A stretch of 64,000 nt of DNA from Herbidospora galbida (lineage in GTDB: Bacteria > Actinomycetota > Actinomycetes > Streptosporangiales > Streptosporangiaceae). The notes under the pieces are model-generated. The model was given only the letters and a program-made list of their open reading frames with translations, was not told the DNA's origin and did not search any database. Shown here piece after piece: positions 21,255 through 29,956 of this stretch. Numbering within the stretch: position 1 is the stretch's first letter; every line of letters begins with the position of its first letter. Location: NCBI RefSeq assembly GCF_005233835.1, contig NZ_SZQA01000038.1, forward strand, positions 1 through 64,000, read 5' to 3'. Made by a program: the position numbers and the translations under genes.

Positions 21255-22156
21255 GCCGCGAACTCCCTGGCCAGCCGGCGCAGCGTGCCGGGGTCGGCCA
21301 TGCTCAGGCAGCGCGCGCCGGCCCGGCGGGACAGCCCGGCCAGCACCTTGCTGTCGCCCACCTCGACGGCGGGCCCGAGCGCGTCCACCACCGTGACGGT
21401 GTCGGTCCAGCGGACCCTGCCGGTGAGCTGGGCGATCAGCGAGTCCCTGATCACGTCGAGGTCCTCGGTGGGTCTGCCGGTGACGTTGGGGACGACCGGC
21501 ACACTCGGCGCCGCCATCGGCGCGGCCCGGACGGCCTCGGCCCAGCCCGGGACGGCCGGGGCCATCAGGGGCGAGTGGAACGCGTTGCCCACCGCCAGCG
21601 ACACGATCTTGGCGGCGTCGACGGCCAGGCCGGTCAGCCGGTCGAGCGCCGCCGTCGAACCGGAGACGACCACGTGTCCCGGCGCGTTCTCCAGCCCGAC
21701 CACGAGCGGCTCCGCCGGGGTCCCGGCCTGCGCGGCCAGCTCCTCGACCCGCTCGACCGGCAGGCCCATCACCGCGCGCATCCCGCCCGTCACGCCGACC
21801 CGCGCCATCAGCCGCGACCTGGTCTCCACCAGGCGGACCGTGTCGGCCAGCCCGAGCACCCCTGCGGCGTGCAGCGCGGTCAGCTCGCCGACGCTGTGAC
21901 CGGCCACCACGCCCGGCTCGTAGCCCTCTTCCGTCAGCACGGCCAGCGCCGCCAGGTTGCAAGCGGTCACCGCGATCTGCGCGTGCTCGGTGGCGACCAG
22001 CCGATCGAGCGGGCCGCGCACGCACAGCGGCGAGATCGGCCGCGTCAGCAGGTCGTCCACCTCGTCGAACACGGCGCGGGCGACCGGCCGGCGGCGCAGC
22101 CAGGCGCCCATGCCGACCCGGACGGTGCCCTGACCGGGGAACAGGTACCCGAGCAT
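21251..22156 (-). CDS. Discrete malonyl-type acyltransferase (trans-AT, FabD-like)
   Basis: 301 residues with FPGQG at the N-terminus, the catalytic Ser in GHSVGEL and the His motif NAFHSP. GHSVG and xAFH both indicate malonyl specificity, unlike the methylmalonyl-type AT in the type I PKS. It likely loads the discrete ACP at 28748. Its ATG shares one base with the previous stop (TGATG). Confidence 0.92.
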   Translation of the reverse strand: MLGYLFPGQGTVRVGMGAWLRRRPVARAVFDEVDDLLTRPISPLCVRGPLDRLVATEHAQIAVTACNLAALAVLTEEGYEPGVVAGHSVGELTALHAAGVLGLADTVRLVETRSRLMARVGVTGGMRAVMGLPVERVEELAAQAGTPAEPLVVGLENAPGHVVVSGSTAALDRLTGLAVDAAKIVSLAVGNAFHSPLMAPAVPGWAEAVRAAPMAAPSVPVVPNVTGRPTEDLDVIRDSLIAQLTGRVRWTDTVTVVDALGPAVEVGDSKVLAGLSRRAGARCLSMADPGTLRRLAREFAA

Positions 22157-23025
22157 CAGAGCCGCCTGCGCGGGCGTCGTTCGGCCTGGGCCGAGTCCTC
22201 CGTGCCGAGGAAGCCCAGCAGCAGTTTGCTGACCACGTCGGGGGCGTCGAGCGGAATCCAGTGGCCGGCCTCCTCGACCCGCTCGTACCGCCAGGGGCCT
22301 TTCACGAACTTGGCCGAGCCGAGCATGCCCTCCTCGCGCAGCGCCTGGTCGCCCGCCCCCCAGATGCCCAGGGTCGGGGCCAGGACCGGCGGGAACGGCC
22401 GGGCGGGCCGCAGCTCCGCCTCGGGCGAGCGGTTCGCGCGGTACCAGTTCAGGCCGGCGGTCAGCGCGCCGGGCCTGGCCATGTCGCGCAGGTAGCGGTC
22501 GTGGTCGCCGTCCCTGCCCATGATCTCCTTGAACAGCCGCCAGCCGTTGCGGCGCAGCAGTTCCTCGCTGATCCCGGGGAACTGGTAGAGCAGCATGTAC
22601 CAGGAGGCCGCGCGCTGCTCGATGGACGGCCGCGCGAACACCCCCGGGTGGCCGACCGACAGCACGGCGAGGTGGTCGATCCTGCGGGGCATCAGGAACG
22701 CGTACATCCAGGCGATGGCCGCGCCCCAGTCGTGGCCGACCACGTGCGGGCGGCGGATGCCGAGCCTGGTGGTGAGGGCGACGACGTCGTTGACGATCGT
22801 CTGCATGCCGTACGCCTCGACCTCCTGCGGCTTGGAGGAGTCGCCGAAGCCGCGCAGGTCGGGCGCGATCACCCGGAACCCGCCCTCGGCGAGCGCCGGG
22901 ATCTGGTGCCGCCACAGGTAGGAGGAGTCGGGGTAGCCGTGCAGCAGGATGACGGGGTCGCCTTCGCCCTCGTCCACGTAGGCGATGTCGACGTCGTTGA
23001 CGCGCACCGTCTTCTTCTCGGTCAT
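22156..23025 (-). CDS. Epoxide hydrolase-like alpha/beta hydrolase
   Basis: 289 residues. HGYPDSS (oxyanion HGxP), the nucleophile in GHDWG (Asp), a cap domain with Tyr-rich helices, the acid in GAGDQ and the His in AGHWIP match epoxide hydrolases and haloalkane dehalogenase relatives. Asp as nucleophile fits epoxide or haloalkyl substrates. In this operon it could open an epoxide made by a flavoprotein monooxygenase. It overlaps the flavoprotein gene by ATGA. Confidence 0.88.
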   Translation of the reverse strand: MTEKKTVRVNDVDIAYVDEGEGDPVILLHGYPDSSYLWRHQIPALAEGGFRVIAPDLRGFGDSSKPQEVEAYGMQTIVNDVVALTTRLGIRRPHVVGHDWGAAIAWMYAFLMPRRIDHLAVLSVGHPGVFARPSIEQRAASWYMLLYQFPGISEELLRRNGWRLFKEIMGRDGDHDRYLRDMARPGALTAGLNWYRANRSPEAELRPARPFPPVLAPTLGIWGAGDQALREEGMLGSAKFVKGPWRYERVEEAGHWIPLDAPDVVSKLLLGFLGTEDSAQAERRPRRRL

Positions 23026-24251
23026 GCCGTCTCCCTGAACAACCGTTCCGCGAAGAACTCGCTGAATCCGAATTCGGGCACATCTTCGGGGGCCACCATG
23101 TTCAGCAGGCCCGTGACCTGGGCGGCGAAGTTCTTCGCCATCAACCGGCGGGCCCGCCGGCGGCGTTCCACGGCCTCCTCGCCGAACTCCACGTGCAGCC
23201 GGCTGACGATGTCGGCGCCGAACGCGAGCCGATCCAGCCGGAACTCCCGCTCCCGCACGTACGGCTCGAACGCCGCCGGCGACCAGTCGTCGGAAGCGAG
23301 CAGGAGGTCGCAGACGGTCCTGGAGTCGCGCATCGCGCAGGAGAGCCCGGTGCCGAGCACGGTGTCGGCGTTGCCGGCCTCGTCACCGATCAGCACCACA
23401 CCCTCGGCCAGCGGCGGCCCCTCCGGCACGCTCGACACCGACGGCCACACCGACAGCGGCCCGGCCGGGACGGCCTCGGTGACGGCCTTGCCGCGATCGG
23501 GCAGGCAGTCGAGCTCGAACGCGGCCAGGAACCGTTCGACGCCGCCCTCGCCCCGGTAGCGCAGCTTGTTCTCGGCGGGGAAGTTCAGGTAGAGGCGGGC
23601 GCGGCCGTACCCCTGCGGGAAGACCATGAACATCACGTCGCCCTCGGTGCCCATGGCCTGCACGTCGGCCGGCCAGGAGTCCAGGCCCTCGACCATCATG
23701 CCGCCGCCCCAGTGGTGCATGGAGTTGCGCATGGTGACGCCGATCTGCCGCCCGACGGTGCAGCCCCGGCCGGTCGCGCCGAGCACCATCCTCGGGCGGA
23801 TCTCGTGCTCGCCCTCGGGGGTCCGGTAGGTGACGACGGGTTCCGGTCCGGCGGTGACGCGGATGCGGGAGGCGTCCATCACCAGGCGGGCGCCCGACCC
23901 CACGGCCTGGGCGGCCATCAGCTCGCACACCGCGTGGTGCGGGAAGGACATCGGGCCGCCGACGCCGGGGATGAACCCGGTCATGTCGACGGCCTCCACC
24001 TCGTCGTCGCCGACCGCCTCGTCCCAGGTCATCCACTCCCGGATCTCCCAGGCTCCGCCCGCGCCGAAGCAGTCGTAGACGCCGAGCCGCTGCGCCTCGC
24101 GGATGCCCCAGGGGGCCAGCCACTCTCCGCGGACCAGATCGTGGTAGGCCCGCTGCTTCTCCAGGAGCACGACCTCCAGCCCACCGGCGGACAGTCTGCA
24201 GGCCGCCGACGCGCCCGCGATGCCGCCTCCGACGATCACGACATCGGTCAT
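23022..24251 (-). CDS. FAD-dependent oxidoreductase (geranylgeranyl reductase/halogenase-like fold)
   Basis: 409 residues. An N-terminal GGGIAGASAA dinucleotide motif and GDEAGNADTVLGTGL (ribityl-binding GD motif) place it in the class A flavoprotein superfamily. The WxWxIP motif of flavin halogenases is absent, so halogenation is unlikely. Candidate reactions are epoxidation, hydroxylation or double-bond reduction on a carrier- or CoA-bound polyene. It overlaps the nitroreductase gene by ATGA. Confidence 0.88.
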   Translation of the reverse strand: MTDVVIVGGGIAGASAACRLSAGGLEVVLLEKQRAYHDLVRGEWLAPWGIREAQRLGVYDCFGAGGAWEIREWMTWDEAVGDDEVEAVDMTGFIPGVGGPMSFPHHAVCELMAAQAVGSGARLVMDASRIRVTAGPEPVVTYRTPEGEHEIRPRMVLGATGRGCTVGRQIGVTMRNSMHHWGGGMMVEGLDSWPADVQAMGTEGDVMFMVFPQGYGRARLYLNFPAENKLRYRGEGGVERFLAAFELDCLPDRGKAVTEAVPAGPLSVWPSVSSVPEGPPLAEGVVLIGDEAGNADTVLGTGLSCAMRDSRTVCDLLLASDDWSPAAFEPYVREREFRLDRLAFGADIVSRLHVEFGEEAVERRRRARRLMAKNFAAQVTGLLNMVAPEDVPEFGFSEFFAERLFRETA

Positions 24252-24970
24252 GCCTCCCACCTCTCCCAGTACGTGCGTTCCTTCGCGCGGGCCCGGTCCG
24301 CCGGGCGGAAGTCGGTGCCCACCGTGTAGGCGACCGGGATCATGCAGACCTGCGTCACCCCGGACGGGATGCCCAGCAGCTCGCCGACCTGCCGCTCGTG
24401 CGGGATGTGCATGCAGGTGATCGTGCTGCCGAGGCCGCGGCTGCGCAGCGCCAGCTGGAAGGACCAGATGGCGGGGAAGATCGAGCCGTAGAAGATGCTG
24501 GCCCGCATCGGGCCGAGCCGGACGTGATGGCCCGGGTCCTCCGGCGGCTTGGTCGACATGCGCTCCCGCCAGGCGGCGTCGATCGCCTCGATGTCCGGGG
24601 GGCGGCCGAGCACGCACGGGATGACCAGGATCGGCACCCGCGCGATCGTCTCTGCCAGCGCGACCACCGACTCGTTGTTGCGGCGTGCCTGCGGCGTGTT
24701 CCGCCGCCGCCCCGCGTTGGTCCACACGTCGTTGCGGTGGAACAGCCAGGACGCCCGGGTCATCTCGGCGATCTTCTCTTTGACGGCGGGCTCGCTGATC
24801 ACCAGCCAGCGCCAGTTCTGGTGGTTGTTCGCGGTGGGCGCCTGGACGGCGATCTCCAGGGTCTCCTCGACGATCTCCCTGGGCACCGGCCGGTCCAGGT
24901 CCAGGCGGCGGCGTACGGAACGGGTCGTGGTCAGCAGCCGATCGGTCTCGCTCACCTCGAAGAGGGTCAT
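24248..24970 (-). CDS. Nitroreductase-family flavoenzyme
   Basis: 240 residues with an RSVRRR start, APTANNHQNWRW (FMN-binding region) and a C-terminal dimerisation helix. It matches the FMN nitroreductase fold but sits inside a polyketide operon between KS and flavoprotein genes, with ATGA overlaps on both sides. Members of this fold also do dehydrogenation, desaturation and azoline oxidation, so a tailoring oxidation is plausible. Confidence 0.9.
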   Translation of the reverse strand: MTLFEVSETDRLLTTTRSVRRRLDLDRPVPREIVEETLEIAVQAPTANNHQNWRWLVISEPAVKEKIAEMTRASWLFHRNDVWTNAGRRRNTPQARRNNESVVALAETIARVPILVIPCVLGRPPDIEAIDAAWRERMSTKPPEDPGHHVRLGPMRASIFYGSIFPAIWSFQLALRSRGLGSTITCMHIPHERQVGELLGIPSGVTQVCMIPVAYTVGTDFRPADRARAKERTYWERWEA

Positions 24971-27207
24971 AACGCCCCCAGCAGGACGGCGCCGCGCACC
25001 GAGCCGGGCGCGGCGCTGAGCACCAGCGCCCGCCGGGCCGGCTCCGGCAGCTCCGGTTCGCTCAGGTAGTCGGCGAGCGTGCCCGCCGCCGGCGTGGCCA
25101 GCCCGGTCAGGGCGGGAGCGACCCCGTCCCTGATCGCGAGCGCGGCCAGCGCGATGTTCAGGGCGCCGGTCGCGGCCTGGCAGTCGCCGGTGAGCCCGGC
25201 CGACGCGGTCAGCGGCACGCCGGGCAGCGCGGCCAGCACGGAGGCGGCCTCCTCGGCGTCGTCGTCGCCTCCGGTGGCCGCGCCGACCACCAGGTCGAGC
25301 GGTCCGGTGAGACCGGCGAGTCCGGTGAGCCCGTCGAAGGGGCCGCCGACGTGGCCGGCGCCCAGCACCCGCGCGTAGGGGCTCCCGCCCCGCGCCGCGC
25401 AGTGGTCGGCCGCCTCCACCACGAACGCGACCGCCGCCGACCCGGGCACCCGTCCGGAGTCCCGGTCGTACGGCGACACGAACGCGTCCTGCGGCACCAC
25501 GCCGACGTGCTCGTCGGCGGCCACCACCACGACCACGTCCGCCTTGCCCGCGCTGATCATCTCCACCGCGCAGTCCAGGGCGATCGACGCCGACGCCCCG
25601 CCGTTGCAGATCGTCGTGGTCGGCCCGCGCAGCCCGAGGGTCTGGCAGACCGCGCCGCCGGTGGCGTTCAGCACCACGTTGGAGAAGCTGAGCACGGCGG
25701 GCTTGTTCGGGTTGGCCGCGATGCTGTCGTCGAAGCCGCCGGTGCTCTCCGCCGACCCGGCGCCGGTGGCGAACACCAGCCCGACGTCGTCGAGTTCCTT
25801 CCTGGGCAGCTTCAGCCCGGCGTCCTCCCAGCTCAGCCGGGCGGCCGCGATGGCCATCCGGGACAGGTGGTTCATGTGCCGCCACAGTGAGCGGGGCGCG
25901 AACGTCCTGCCCTCCAGGGCGGGCCGCGCGCCCGGCGCCCGGCGGCCGGCCAGGAGGGCCTCGGTGGTCTCGGCGATGCCGGCCCCGAGCCCGGTGACCG
26001 GGCCGAGCCCGGTGATCACGACCTCCCGCGGGGACGGTTCGGCGTACTCCCGGCCGGCGTCCGGCGTGGTCAGGACCAGCGAGACGTTGTTGCCGCCGAA
26101 CGCGTAGTTGTTGGAGACGACCGTGTCGGTCGAGAGCTTGCGCGCGCGGTTCGGCACGAAGTCGAGGTCGCCGGGCACGGCGCCCGGGTCGAAGCCGATC
26201 GTGGGCGGCGCGATGCCGTCGCGCAGGGCGAGCACGGCGGCGACCGCCTCGACCGCGCCGGCCGCGCCCAGGGTGTGGCCGACGAACGACTTGATGCTGC
26301 TGGTCGGCACCTGCCCGGCACGCGGCCCGAAGGCCGCGCGCATGACCTTGGCCTCCATCGCGTCGTTGGCGGGGGTGCCCGTGCCGTGCCCGCTGACGTA
26401 GCCGACGTCGTCGGTGGTCAGGCCGGCGTCGGCGAGCGCCCGCCGCATCGCGGACACCCCGCCGCGGCCGGTGGGGTCGGGGGCGGTGGCGTGGTAGGCG
26501 TCGGCCGACAGGCCGTACCCGGCGACCTCGGCCAGCGGGACCGCGCCCCGGGCCAGCGCCAGGTCCAGCGGCTCCAGCAGCAGGAACGCGGCTCCTTCGC
26601 CGAGGTTCAGGCCGTCGGAGTGGCTGTAGGGCCGGCACGGGCCGGTGCTCAGGGCCTTGAGCCCGGCGAAGCCGGCGTAGGTGCCGAACAGCAGCGGGTC
26701 GACGCCGCCGGCCAGGACGGCGTCGGCCTCCCCGGCGCGGATCTTGTCCTTGGCCAGCCCGACCGCGTTGCCGCCGGCCGCGCAGGCCGTGGACACCAGG
26801 ATGCGGGGGCCGCGCATGCCCAGCCGGTCGGCGATCACGTCCTGGGTGTGGTGCATGGGCTGGTAGTGGCCGGCCGCGTCCGGGGTGGCCTGGCACTTGC
26901 CGAGGATCATCCCGAACCGGGTGGCGTCGATGCCGGTCAGCCCCGCCTGGGCGATCGCCTGGCGGGCCGCGATCAGGGCGAGCCCGGCGGTGCGGTCGAG
27001 GGCGGTGTCGGGCCCGGGCAGCTGCCCGGTGATCCACTCGTCCGGGACCTGCCCGGCGTACCGGGCCTCGAAGACCTCGAAGGCCGGGTCCCGGATGGGG
27101 GTGAGGCCGCCCTGGCCGGTGGTGAGCCGGTGCCAGAACTCTTCGGGGTCCCGGCCGATGGCACAGATGACTCCCAGGCCGGTGACGACGACGGGCCGCA
27201 GCGCCAT
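24967..27207 (-). CDS. Fused ketosynthase-ketosynthase (KS plus chain-length-factor-like) protein
   Basis: 746 residues. The N-terminal half (about 1-390) is a complete FabF-type KS with VSTACAAG (active Cys), GHGTGTP and KSFVGHT. The C-terminal half (about 395-746) is a second KS fold with TICNGGASAS at the nucleophile position but no HGTGT (GAATGG instead) and no second catalytic His, so it is chain-length-factor-like. KS and CLF are normally separate genes. With the ACP, DH, KR and AT in the same operon it forms a discrete, highly reducing type II-like system. AAGGAG precedes ATG 27207. Confidence 0.9.
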   Translation of the reverse strand: MALRPVVVTGLGVICAIGRDPEEFWHRLTTGQGGLTPIRDPAFEVFEARYAGQVPDEWITGQLPGPDTALDRTAGLALIAARQAIAQAGLTGIDATRFGMILGKCQATPDAAGHYQPMHHTQDVIADRLGMRGPRILVSTACAAGGNAVGLAKDKIRAGEADAVLAGGVDPLLFGTYAGFAGLKALSTGPCRPYSHSDGLNLGEGAAFLLLEPLDLALARGAVPLAEVAGYGLSADAYHATAPDPTGRGGVSAMRRALADAGLTTDDVGYVSGHGTGTPANDAMEAKVMRAAFGPRAGQVPTSSIKSFVGHTLGAAGAVEAVAAVLALRDGIAPPTIGFDPGAVPGDLDFVPNRARKLSTDTVVSNNYAFGGNNVSLVLTTPDAGREYAEPSPREVVITGLGPVTGLGAGIAETTEALLAGRRAPGARPALEGRTFAPRSLWRHMNHLSRMAIAAARLSWEDAGLKLPRKELDDVGLVFATGAGSAESTGGFDDSIAANPNKPAVLSFSNVVLNATGGAVCQTLGLRGPTTTICNGGASASIALDCAVEMISAGKADVVVVVAADEHVGVVPQDAFVSPYDRDSGRVPGSAAVAFVVEAADHCAARGGSPYARVLGAGHVGGPFDGLTGLAGLTGPLDLVVGAATGGDDDAEEAASVLAALPGVPLTASAGLTGDCQAATGALNIALAALAIRDGVAPALTGLATPAAGTLADYLSEPELPEPARRALVLSAAPGSVRGAVLLGAL

Positions 27208-27234
27208 ACTGGATCTCCTTACCTGGCGGACCGA

Positions 27235-28272
27235 TCAGATGATCGGAATGCTCCAGCTCTTGGGCACGATGTAAGGGCTGGTCAGCGTGGTCACACCGGC
27301 GCCTTCCACGGTGAGCTCCAGCCCGGCGGCGGCCAGTCCGGCCTCCACCCTGGCCAGGCCGAGCGTCGTGCCGAGGCCGACGCTGCGCACCGCGAACACC
27401 ACCTCGCCGACGTCCTCGCCGCCGGCCAGGACGCGCGCGCCCGGCTCGGGCACGGTGTCGCCGCCGGAGAAGCCGACGGTCCTGCGGCCCTGCCGCGACT
27501 CGAACGCGGCGAGCACGGCCTCCTTGCCGACGAACTCGTCCTTGGTGATGTCGACCAGCCAGTTGGCGCCGATCTCGATCACGTTGACGTCGCCGGCGGT
27601 CTCCAGCCGGGGGATGGGCTGGCGGACCTCCAGCATGGCCAGCTCCAGCGCCTCCTGCCCGGAGGGGGTGACGTGCTCCAGAGTGGCCCGCCACAGGTCG
27701 GCGGCGGATTCGACCGGCACGATCATCTGGTAGCCGTACTCGCCGGTGAACCCGGTCCGGGCGAAGATGATCTCGACGTCGTTCCACACGGTGTCCGACA
27801 CCGCCTCGAAGGGCAGCGAGGCCAGCTCGCCGTCGATCAGGCGGCCGACCACGCCCCACGCGTACGGGCCTTCGAGCCCGATCACCGTCAGGTCGGCCGA
27901 ACGGTCGACGATCTCCACGTCCTCGTCGTTGACCGCCCGCAGATGCTCCAGCAGCCGGGTGCCCGCCCCGACCGAGCTCTCCAGCAGCAGCCCGTCCTCC
28001 CGGCCGAACGCCAGGACCTGGTCGACGACCCGCCCGTCGTCGTCCAGCACCAGGCTCATCATGCAGCGCTCGGAGGTCAGGTACTCGACGTCGCGGGCCA
28101 GCACCCGCTGCGCGAAGTCCACCGCGCCGGGACCGCTGATCTCGATCAGCGTGTGCCCGCTCAGGTCCAGCGCCACGGCCCGTTCCCTGAGCACCTTGTA
28201 CTCGTCCGACAGGTCGGTGAAGCGGAGCGGGACGGTGGCGTCGCCCACCTGGCCGTAAACGATGTCGGTCAT
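27235..28272 (-). CDS. GcvT-like (aminomethyltransferase/folate-binding family) protein
   Basis: 345 residues. The GcvT-type regions DDDGRVVDQVLAF, RTGFTGEYGY and FVGKEAVL are present in order, and length matches T-proteins. There is no gcvH or gcvP nearby, so glycine cleavage is unlikely. The family includes tetrahydrofolate-dependent demethylases and methyl- or methylene-transferring enzymes, so it may move a one-carbon unit on a polyketide or amine intermediate. It lies between KS-CLF and DH genes with gaps of 27 and 5 bp. Confidence 0.85.
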   Translation of the reverse strand: MTDIVYGQVGDATVPLRFTDLSDEYKVLRERAVALDLSGHTLIEISGPGAVDFAQRVLARDVEYLTSERCMMSLVLDDDGRVVDQVLAFGREDGLLLESSVGAGTRLLEHLRAVNDEDVEIVDRSADLTVIGLEGPYAWGVVGRLIDGELASLPFEAVSDTVWNDVEIIFARTGFTGEYGYQMIVPVESAADLWRATLEHVTPSGQEALELAMLEVRQPIPRLETAGDVNVIEIGANWLVDITKDEFVGKEAVLAAFESRQGRRTVGFSGGDTVPEPGARVLAGGEDVGEVVFAVRSVGLGTTLGLARVEAGLAAAGLELTVEGAGVTTLTSPYIVPKSWSIPII

Positions 28273-28277
28273 CGGGG

Positions 28278-28751
28278 TCACACCTTTCCTTCGGCGGCGT
28301 TGCCCGCCGGATCGACGATGGTGAGGATTCCTTCGGCCGCGACCTGGCCGTCGACCCGGGCCGAGACCCGGAACTCGGCGAAGCCCGCGCCGCCTCCGGT
28401 CCGCTCGGCGGTCAGGGTGAGCCGGTCGCCGGGGACGACGGGGCGGCGGAACCGCATCGACCTGACTCCGGCCAGGTAGCTGATCCGGCTGGCCCCGGCC
28501 AGGGCGAAGACCAGGCCGGCGAGCTGCGCCATGGCCTCGATCATCACCACGCCGGGCAGCACCGCCTCGGTCGGGAAGTGGCCCTGGAACCACAGCTCGG
28601 TGCCGGTGACGTTCTTGGTCGCCGTGCCCTTCGTGCCGGGTTCGACCTTGCCGACCCGGTCCAGCAGCAGCATCGGCCAGCGGTGCGGCAGCACCTCGCG
28701 GATCTGGTCGTTGCTCAGCCCGGTGACGGGGGCCGCCGCCACGATCGTCAT
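28278..28751 (-). CDS. FabZ/FabA-type hotdog 3-hydroxyacyl-ACP dehydratase
   Basis: 157 residues. HRWPMLLLDRV followed by FQGHFP and LPGVVMIEAMAQ gives the FabZ catalytic His and Glu. It removes water from 3-hydroxyacyl-ACP after the KR. With no enoyl reductase in the operon, the expected product is a polyene chain. It overlaps the ACP gene by ATGA. Confidence 0.93.
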   Translation of the reverse strand: MTIVAAAPVTGLSNDQIREVLPHRWPMLLLDRVGKVEPGTKGTATKNVTGTELWFQGHFPTEAVLPGVVMIEAMAQLAGLVFALAGASRISYLAGVRSMRFRRPVVPGDRLTLTAERTGGGAGFAEFRVSARVDGQVAAEGILTIVDPAGNAAEGKV

Positions 28752-29038
28752 GCGGTCGCCCCGAGCCGCGGATCGACCTCGTCGGCCAGGCGGGAGATGG
28801 AGCCGAAGACGGCCATCTCGCTGTCGTACAGGGCCACCCCGAACTCGGCCTCGATCGCGACGTACAGTTCCAGCACGTCCAGGCTGTCGAGTTCGAGGCC
28901 GCGCCCGAAGAGTGGCTGGTCGTCGGTGATCCAGTCGGGTTCGACCTCCAGGTCGAGGCGGGACACGATCATCTTCTTGATCTGGCTGCACGTCTGCTGG
29001 CGCTCGGCGGCCTTGGCGCGGAGCTCGTCGACGGTCAT
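28748..29038 (-). CDS. Discrete acyl carrier protein of the type II-like system
   Basis: 96 residues with the attachment motif ELDSLDVLELYVAIE. It differs from the ACP at 9421 and is probably served by the malonyl AT at 21251 and extended by the fused KS-CLF. TGGAGG lies upstream of ATG 29038, in the 34-bp gap after the KR gene. Confidence 0.93.
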   Translation of the reverse strand: MTVDELRAKAAERQQTCSQIKKMIVSRLDLEVEPDWITDDQPLFGRGLELDSLDVLELYVAIEAEFGVALYDSEMAVFGSISRLADEVDPRLGATA

Positions 29039-29072
29039 CTGTCCTCCAGTTGGTTCTTCGGCGTTGGGTTCT

Positions 29073-29822
29073 TCAGCCGAGGCCGCCGCCGTGGGCGACC
29101 ACGACAGAGCCGGAGATGTAGGACGCCTTGTCGGATGCGAGGAAGCTGACGATCGAGGCGATCTCCTCGGGCCGCCCCATCCGGCCCAGCCGGATGCGGG
29201 ACTCGTACTGCTTCCTGATCTCGGCGGGCACCCTGCGGGTCATGTCGGTGGCGACGAAACCGGGCGCGACGACGTTCGCGCGCACCCCGTGGGGGGCGGC
29301 CTCGTTGGACAGCGCCCGGGTGAACGCGATGATCGCGCCCTTGGACGCCACGTAGTTGGTCTGGCCGGGGAAGCCGCCGTCCAGGCCGCTGGTGGACGAC
29401 AGCGTCACGATCGCCCCGCGGCGCTGGTGCTGCATCAGCCGCAGGCCCTCCCGGCAGGCCAGGAACGTGCCGACCACGTTGACGTCCATCGGCGTGCGGA
29501 ACTGCTCCAGGTTCATCGCGACGAGGTAGCGGTCGAGGGTGATGCCGGCGCTGGTCACCAGGATGTCGAGCCGGCCCCGGACGGCGCGGACCTCGCGGAA
29601 CATCGCCCGCACCGCGTCCTCGTCGGTGACGTCCGCGCGAACGGCCGTCGCGGTGCCGCCGCGCTCCTCGATGAGGGTGACGACCTCCTTGGCGTCCGCC
29701 TCGGAGCGGGCGTAGTTGACGATGACGTGCGCGCCCTCGGCGGCGAGGTCGAGCGCGACGGCCCGGCCGATTCCGCGGGAGCCACCCGTAACCAGGGCCA
29801 CGGAGCCTTCGGCAAAGAGCAT
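29073..29822 (-). CDS. FabG-type 3-oxoacyl-ACP reductase (SDR family ketoreductase)
   Basis: 249 residues. TGGSRGIGRA (NADPH-binding), LSSTS (Ser), NYVASKGA (Tyr-x3-Lys) and a C-terminal SGSVVVAHGG match FabG. It is the first gene of the 16 kb operon. ATG 29822 has TGGAG 7 nt upstream; a longer in-frame start at 29867 has no ribosome site. Confidence 0.94.
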   Translation of the reverse strand: MLFAEGSVALVTGGSRGIGRAVALDLAAEGAHVIVNYARSEADAKEVVTLIEERGGTATAVRADVTDEDAVRAMFREVRAVRGRLDILVTSAGITLDRYLVAMNLEQFRTPMDVNVVGTFLACREGLRLMQHQRRGAIVTLSSTSGLDGGFPGQTNYVASKGAIIAFTRALSNEAAPHGVRANVVAPGFVATDMTRRVPAEIRKQYESRIRLGRMGRPEEIASIVSFLASDKASYISGSVVVAHGGGLG

Positions 29823-29921
29823 CGTCGTCTCCAGACAATCGCACTCAGAAATAGTCCGAAACTTCAAGAATCAAGCTACTAAGGCGCGATATCACGGCTG
29901 TATCACCGGGTTATCCACGGA

Positions 29922-29947
29922 TTGACGCACATTAGGCGACATATGAT
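29922..29947 (+). promoter_or_regulatory. Possible promoter for the flavin monooxygenase; mRNA may be nearly leaderless
   Basis: TTGACG (29922-29927) and TATGAT (29942-29947) resemble -35/-10 boxes but with a short 14-nt spacer. The GTG start at 29957 is 10 nt after the -10 box and has no ribosome site, fitting a very short or absent leader. It lies in the 134-bp region divergent from the KR operon. Confidence 0.35.
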
Positions 29948-29956
29948 TCTGGCTCC

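Noticed and set aside
23022-24251. Flavin-dependent halogenase
   Set aside because: FAD motifs fit, but the halogenase WxWxIP motif is missing.
24248-27859. Minus-strand 1203-codon frame
   Set aside because: It is out of frame with the KS-CLF and GcvT genes, is extremely Arg/Gly-rich, and only its last about 240 codons are the real nitroreductase.
27235-28272. Glycine-cleavage T-protein of primary metabolism
   Set aside because: No gcvH, gcvP or lipoate genes nearby, and it is embedded in a polyketide operon.
26275-28479. Plus-strand 734-codon frame
   Set aside because: Shadow of the KS-CLF, GcvT and DH genes on the other strand; low-complexity His/Gly/Ala composition and no ribosome site.
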